NCBI GenBank assembly: GCA_947488845.1 | Contig: CANLBM010000006.1 | Location: forward strand, 62,001 to 126,000 | From: an uncultured Sphingomonadaceae bacterium | GTDB lineage: Bacteria > Pseudomonadota > Alphaproteobacteria > Sphingomonadales > Sphingomonadaceae | DNA length: 64,000 nucleotides | Direction: 5' to 3' | Shown: positions 60,326 through 64,000 of the stretch, piece after piece | Position numbering within the stretch: the first letter of the stretch is position 1 | How the letters are laid out: the number at the start of each line of letters is the position of its first letter | Made by a program: the position numbers and the translations under genes | The notes under the pieces: model-generated | Database searches by the model: none | Seen by the model: the letters and a program-made list of their open reading frames with translations, nothing else | Told to the model about the DNA's origin: nothing

Positions 60326-61105
60326 TTGAACCTTTCTGACGAACAGCTCGACCGCTATGCCCGCCATATCGTTCTCAGGGATATTGGCGGCGTGGGGCAG
60401 AAGAAGATTCTCGATGCCCATATATTGGTGGTCGGTGCGGGGGGCATTGGCTGTCCGGCAATCCAGTATCTGGCGGCAGCGGGAATCGGCGCGCTTACCA
60501 TAATCGATGATGATGTCGTTTCGCTGTCGAACCTGCAACGGCAGATTTTGTTTACAGCCGATGATATCGGCAAAGCGAAGGTCGAAGCGGCGCAGAATTT
60601 CGCGCAAAAGCTCAATCCGGACATTATAGTAAACACGGTTAATCAAAGACTTACCGCGCAGCATTTTTCAGACGATGCTGCAGCATTTTTTGCACCTTTT
60701 GACGCGATTATAGACGGCACCGACAATTATCAGACCCGCCTGCTGGTTTCCGATCTCTCGGTCACTCACCGCGTGCCGCTGATATCCGCAGCGATTGGCC
60801 AGTTCCAGGGACAGCTCGGCACGTTCCGCGGCTGGGAGGAGGACAAGCCCTGCTACCGCTGTTTCGTCGGCGACGCGCTCGACCCCGATGATTGCGACAA
60901 TTGCAGCGAAGTCGGCGTTCTCGGCGCGATGGTCGGCCTGATGGGCAGTTTCGCGGCGATGGAAGCGATCCGCGTGGTCACAGGCTTCGGCCAGGATCCG
61001 GCCGGAAAACTCCAGCTTTTCGATGGCCTTGCCCCCGCGATGCGCAGCATCAACCTCCCGAAGGACCCGCATTGCAAAAGCTGCGGCACCCCGCCAAGCT
61101 CCTGA
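60326..61105 (+). CDS. MoeB/ThiF-type adenylyltransferase
   Basis: The 259-residue E1-like protein activates the C-terminal glycine of a ubiquitin-like sulfur carrier (MoaD or ThiS). Features are RYARHIVLRDIGGVGQKKI at the start, the ATP site VVGAGGIGCPAIQYLAAAGIG near residue 35, DDDVVSLSNLQRQILF near 60 and zinc-binding CYRC and CKSC pairs near 180 and 250. TTG at 60326 is chosen since it follows the previous stop by four bases and gives the family N-terminus; the longer frame overlaps the upstream gene. Confidence 0.88.
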   Translation: MNLSDEQLDRYARHIVLRDIGGVGQKKILDAHILVVGAGGIGCPAIQYLAAAGIGALTIIDDDVVSLSNLQRQILFTADDIGKAKVEAAQNFAQKLNPDIIVNTVNQRLTAQHFSDDAAAFFAPFDAIIDGTDNYQTRLLVSDLSVTHRVPLISAAIGQFQGQLGTFRGWEEDKPCYRCFVGDALDPDDCDNCSEVGVLGAMVGLMGSFAAMEAIRVVTGFGQDPAGKLQLFDGLAPAMRSINLPKDPHCKSCGTPPSS

Positions 61106-61404
61106 TCAGCGCAAACATGGTCAGGTCGTCAACTTGACCGACCAGATACTGGCCGGTCTTGTTGTTGAATAGCTGCATCAAATGTCCGCCATGTCACCGA
61201 AGCGAACCAAAGTTATTTCCATATGGGATGGCCGCAATGCCTACTTCCGTCCCATTTTCTGCAGCACGCACTGGCCGGATATCAGGTCTGCTTCGCGCCC
61301 GCTTGTCGTCATTGTCTCGATTGAAGATTGCTGCCAAAAATCAGCCATTCAGCGCGCGCCAATTTTCGAATATCTCGAGTACGCCTTAACACCTCATTGT
61401 CATC
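61106..61404. other. Intergenic region without supported gene
   Basis: Two overlapping plus-strand frames (61159-61389 and 61182-61490) exist here, but they lack ribosome-binding sites and have untypical Ser/Arg-rich composition. No hairpin with a T-run was found at the end of either flanking gene. The stretch separates the MoeB-like gene from the convergent hydantoinase B gene. Confidence 0.5.
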
Positions 61405-63261
61405 TTAGCTGCCGGGTTGAACAGGCGCCGGCAAGCCCGTTTCAGCCAAACAGTTGGCCCTTAGCGTTTCTATATCAGGCCCAAAGTTGAACGGCCCGTC
61501 CGTCTCCATGACATTTTCTGCCATTTCCGCACGCAGGCTTTCGGTTTCCGGACCATCGACGCTGCCATCGCCGGCAATCACCACGCCGTAATCGCGGGCG
61601 CCTTTCACTGTCACCAGTCCTTGGCGGATTTCCAGAGCGACCAGTTCGGGGTCGCGCTCCAGCGGGTTGCCCCAGCCGCCGCCGCCCCAGGTGATGAAGT
61701 GGAGCAGATCGCCTTCGCGGACCTCGATGCCGTCCTGTTTGTTTCCGACCACTTCTTTCGATCCATCGGCGCGCTCCAGTATTTTAGTCGCGCGATCACC
61801 CGGCTGTCCGCCATTGACGCCCCATGGGTAGGTGAACCAGCGGTCGTCGTGAATCGCGACCGTTCCTGGTTCAAGGAACCGGTAAGTCATGTGGATGCCA
61901 TTGCCGCCACGGAACAGTCCCGCGCCACCGCTGTCGGGCTTGGCTTCATAGCGTTCGATTCTCAGCGGGAAATATTTCTCGAGAAATTCGTTCGGCACAT
62001 TGGTGAAGCCCGGCCACAGGGAGTGACCGTCCGGACCGTCACCAAAGGGGCGGCCGGGAATGCCACCAAAGCCGATCTGGAACAGCTGGAACCATTCACC
62101 CGACTTGTCGAAACCGGAATACATGAGATGGGGGCTCGACGAGAAGCCGGCACCGTTCAAGAATTCTGGCTGGCGCTGGCCGAGCAGGCCACCCAAAATG
62201 TCGAAAATCCGGCCCAGCGCATGGGTGCGTCCTGCCAGCGCGGCGGGATATTTCGGTTTGAGCAGCGAGCCTTCGGGTATGCGGACATCCACCAGATCAT
62301 AAAAGCCGTCATTGAACAATATCTGCGGATCGAAGACCATGATCATGTATATGCCGAAGAACATCTTGAACATATTCTCGTTGAGGAAGAAGTTGATCGA
62401 GCTGGGCGCCTGCGGGTCGGTGCCTTCAAAGTCGAGAATGACCTTGCCGCCTTCGCGCCACATCTTGCAACTGATCTTGTACGGGCCAAAGCCGACACCA
62501 TCGTCGCAGATATAGTCGCTGAAGCTGACCGGTTCCTCGCCAATGCTGGTTTCGATCAGATGTTTCATGGCGCGGTGGTTGCGCGCCAGCAGCAGATCGG
62601 TGGCGCTGGCAAATTCATCCTCGCCAAAGCGCGCGCACATTTCGTCGACCCGGCGGGCAGCGACCCGGCACGACGCGATCAGCGCGTTGAGATCGGCGGC
62701 GCACCAGTCCGGCTTGCGGCTCTGGTGCAGGACAACCTTCACCATCTCCTCGTTATAGACGCCCTTTTGATAGATTTTCACCGGCGGTATCCGGACGCCT
62801 TCCTCGAACACGCTCTTGCTGTCGATCGGGATCGAGCCGGCCACCTTGCCGCCGATGTCGGACTGGTGACCGAACATTGCGGTCCATGCGACGAGCCTGC
62901 CGCCGCGATAGACCGGCAGCAAAACCAGCCAGTCATTATTATGACTGACCGCGCCGTCGCAACTGTACGGATCGCTGAGGAAGATCATGTCGCCTTCCTC
63001 GATCGTGCCGGGATAGGAGCGCAGGAAGCCGTCGATGAAGCTGCCGAACTGGCCCACCACCATCTTGCCCGCGCGGTCAGCTATCAGCGGGAAAGCGTCG
63101 CCCTGTTCGCGGATACCCGGTGACATGGCCGTGCGGACCAAAGTGGCGTCCATTTCAATCCGGGCATTGCGCAGGGCATTTTCCATAATGTCAAGGGTGA
63201 CCGGATCGACCTCGACCTTGTTGAACGGAGCTTTGTTGGTTTCGATAATCTGTGCGGGCAT
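61405..63261 (-). CDS. Hydantoinase B/oxoprolinase family subunit
   Basis: The 618-residue protein matches the HyuB/oxoprolinase-B family, also related to acetone carboxylase alpha subunits. Diagnostic segments include MSPGIREQGDAFPLIADRAG near residue 48, DMIFLSDPYSCDGAVSHNND near 92, AMFGHQSDIGGK near 130 and GGAGLFRGGNGI near 440, with GDLLHFITWGGGGWGNPLERDP near 540. It acts as one half of an ATP-dependent hydantoin, oxoproline or related amide hydrolase. Its ATG follows the hyuA stop by one base. Confidence 0.92.
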   Translation of the reverse strand: MPAQIIETNKAPFNKVEVDPVTLDIMENALRNARIEMDATLVRTAMSPGIREQGDAFPLIADRAGKMVVGQFGSFIDGFLRSYPGTIEEGDMIFLSDPYSCDGAVSHNNDWLVLLPVYRGGRLVAWTAMFGHQSDIGGKVAGSIPIDSKSVFEEGVRIPPVKIYQKGVYNEEMVKVVLHQSRKPDWCAADLNALIASCRVAARRVDEMCARFGEDEFASATDLLLARNHRAMKHLIETSIGEEPVSFSDYICDDGVGFGPYKISCKMWREGGKVILDFEGTDPQAPSSINFFLNENMFKMFFGIYMIMVFDPQILFNDGFYDLVDVRIPEGSLLKPKYPAALAGRTHALGRIFDILGGLLGQRQPEFLNGAGFSSSPHLMYSGFDKSGEWFQLFQIGFGGIPGRPFGDGPDGHSLWPGFTNVPNEFLEKYFPLRIERYEAKPDSGGAGLFRGGNGIHMTYRFLEPGTVAIHDDRWFTYPWGVNGGQPGDRATKILERADGSKEVVGNKQDGIEVREGDLLHFITWGGGGWGNPLERDPELVALEIRQGLVTVKGARDYGVVIAGDGSVDGPETESLRAEMAENVMETDGPFNFGPDIETLRANCLAETGLPAPVQPGS

Positions 63262-63262
63262 A

Positions 63263-64000
63263 TCAGGCTCCTTCCACCAGGTTGATGATCAGATTGCCAT
63301 GTGCGTCGACCAGCGCTTCGCAGCCGCTGTGGACGAGAGTGGTGGAATCCATTTCTGTGATAATCGCAGGACCGGCGACGCGATTGCCGGCTTTTAGCAG
63401 AGCGCGGTCATAGATTGCTGCGCCCTGCATTTTGCCTTCCATATAAAGCTGATGGTCGCGGGTTTTGGCGCTTGATGGATCGGGCCCGCCCTTTTCGATG
63501 GTCGGCGGTGCTACATCGGCCGACTTGCCCAGCGCAACAGCACGGACGTTGACGATCTCGTGCGGCGTCTCGTCGAGATTGAAGGTAAACAATCGCTCAT
63601 GCTCGGTATCGAACCGCGCGATCAGACTGGCAATCGAGAGGCCTTCGGGTTCCACTGACAGCGGAATTTCGAATGCCTGCCCCGCATAGCGAATATCGAT
63701 TTCGTAAAGCAGCTCGATATCACCTGAGGCAACATCCTCAGCTTCCAGCTCCCGTCGTACCTGTGCACCCAGATTGTCGAGATAGGCTGTGAGCTCTTCA
63801 TCTGTCGTGTTCTGAACCATCTTGTTGAAACTGCGCTGGGTTTCGACACGTTGCCGTGTTGTCGCGTCGCCATAGGCGCAGAGCACGCCGGGCGATGGCG
63901 GAATAATCACCGGCCAGCTGTTCATCAGCTTGCCCATTGCATTGGCGTGCAGCGGGCCAGCGCCGCCAAAGCCCATCAGAGCGAAGTCACGCGGGTCATA
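63263..64000 (-). CDS. Hydantoinase A/oxoprolinase family subunit (5' part outside window)
   Basis: Only the C-terminal 245 residues are present; the frame runs off the right window edge (YDPRDFALMGFGGAGPLHAN). The segment has the HyuA-type ATPase motif GFGGAGPLHANAMGK and the PSPGVLCAYGDATT region. It should form a complex with the product of the next gene. The true start and N-terminal nucleotide-binding domain lie outside the window. Confidence 0.92.
   Translation of the reverse strand, partial: YDPRDFALMGFGGAGPLHANAMGKLMNSWPVIIPPSPGVLCAYGDATTRQRVETQRSFNKMVQNTTDEELTAYLDNLGAQVRRELEAEDVASGDIELLYEIDIRYAGQAFEIPLSVEPEGLSIASLIARFDTEHERLFTFNLDETPHEIVNVRAVALGKSADVAPPTIEKGGPDPSSAKTRDHQLYMEGKMQGAAIYDRALLKAGNRVAGPAIITEMDSTTLVHSGCEALVDAHGNLIINLVEGA

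Noticed and set aside
61182..61490. 102-codon plus-strand frame after the MoeB-like gene
   Set aside because: No ribosome-binding site, no conserved pattern, and it overlaps the 3' end of hydantoinase B.
61621..63123. 500-codon plus-strand frame opposite hydantoinase B
   Set aside because: It is the antisense frame of a clear HyuB gene and its product has no recognisable domain.

Overview
This 64 kb window is chromosomal DNA of an alphaproteobacterium, most likely a sphingomonad (order Sphingomonadales; the genus is not resolved, Sphingopyxis/Sphingorhabdus/Parasphingorhabdus-like). The evidence is CpdR and an AraC regulator beside tRNA-Val, a three-part proton-translocating transhydrogenase preceded by a 40-residue aa3-oxidase subunit IV-like gene, an exosortase A-associated glycosyltransferase and O-glycosylation ligase, SapC, GANTC sites clustered upstream of dnaA, and a dnaA/rpsT/mutM/ubiE/ubiB/coaBC/dut neighbourhood. 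Coding density is high. I see no prophage, insertion sequence, CRISPR array or secondary-metabolite cluster.

Layout. 1-5.3 kb: an NTE-type patatin phospholipase (cut by the window edge), a DUF2855 protein, a sodium:alanine symporter, a coupled repeat-like short frame and a DedA/YqaA-type membrane protein. 5.3-13.9 kb: glutamate-cysteine ligase, a TonB-dependent receptor, DNA polymerase IV, a pentapeptide/LprI fusion protein, a Bcr/CflA efflux pump and a DUF2147 protein. 14.0-20.6 kb (minus strand): GFA-fold protein, SO2930-type dihaem cytochrome, parallel beta-helix protein, Asp/Glu racemase, then pntB-pntA2-pntA1 and the tiny aa3 subunit IV. 20.8-30.3 kb: an NtrC-type regulator, a lipoprotein, a DEAD-box helicase, an FAD oxidoreductase, SapC, a probable small RNA, N-formylglutamate amidohydrolase, CpdR, tRNA-Val(GAC) and an AraC regulator. 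30.4-34.4 kb: rpmF-plsX-fabH, a MAPEG protein and a glyoxalase II-like hydrolase. 34.4-35.8 kb: an S24 repressor facing a small HTH-like protein across repeated palindromic half-sites. 35.8-39.7 kb: an exosortase A-linked glycan locus. 39.8-51.4 kb: dipeptide epimerase, monooxygenase, thiolase, MscS, TlyA, a putative micro-ORF RNA, a siroheme-type dehydrogenase, lysA, an LptM-like lipoprotein, argH, a TlpA-like protein, cytochrome c', cytochrome b561 and tRNA-Val(TAC). 51.5-61.1 kb: the dnaA region with rpsT, mutM, ubiquinone and CoA biosynthesis, dut and a MoeB/ThiF protein. 61.4-64 kb: hydantoinase/oxoprolinase B and A subunits (A is cut).

Most genes are housekeeping. The most interesting signals are in regulatory DNA and RNA: a 19-codon ORF with a ribosome-binding site that matches almost the whole 16S rRNA 3' tail and a downstream hairpin loop able to sequester it (45.1-45.3 kb), a multi-hairpin sRNA candidate with an anti-SD-like linker (27.6-27.7 kb), a CI/Cro-like divergent switch (35.1-35.8 kb), and a palindromic repeat that appears to have been absorbed in frame into the N-terminus of PntB (18.95-19.02 kb). 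Gene starts were adjusted from ribosome-binding sites and family N-termini where these were visible. No similarity search was possible, so family names rest on recognised motifs.
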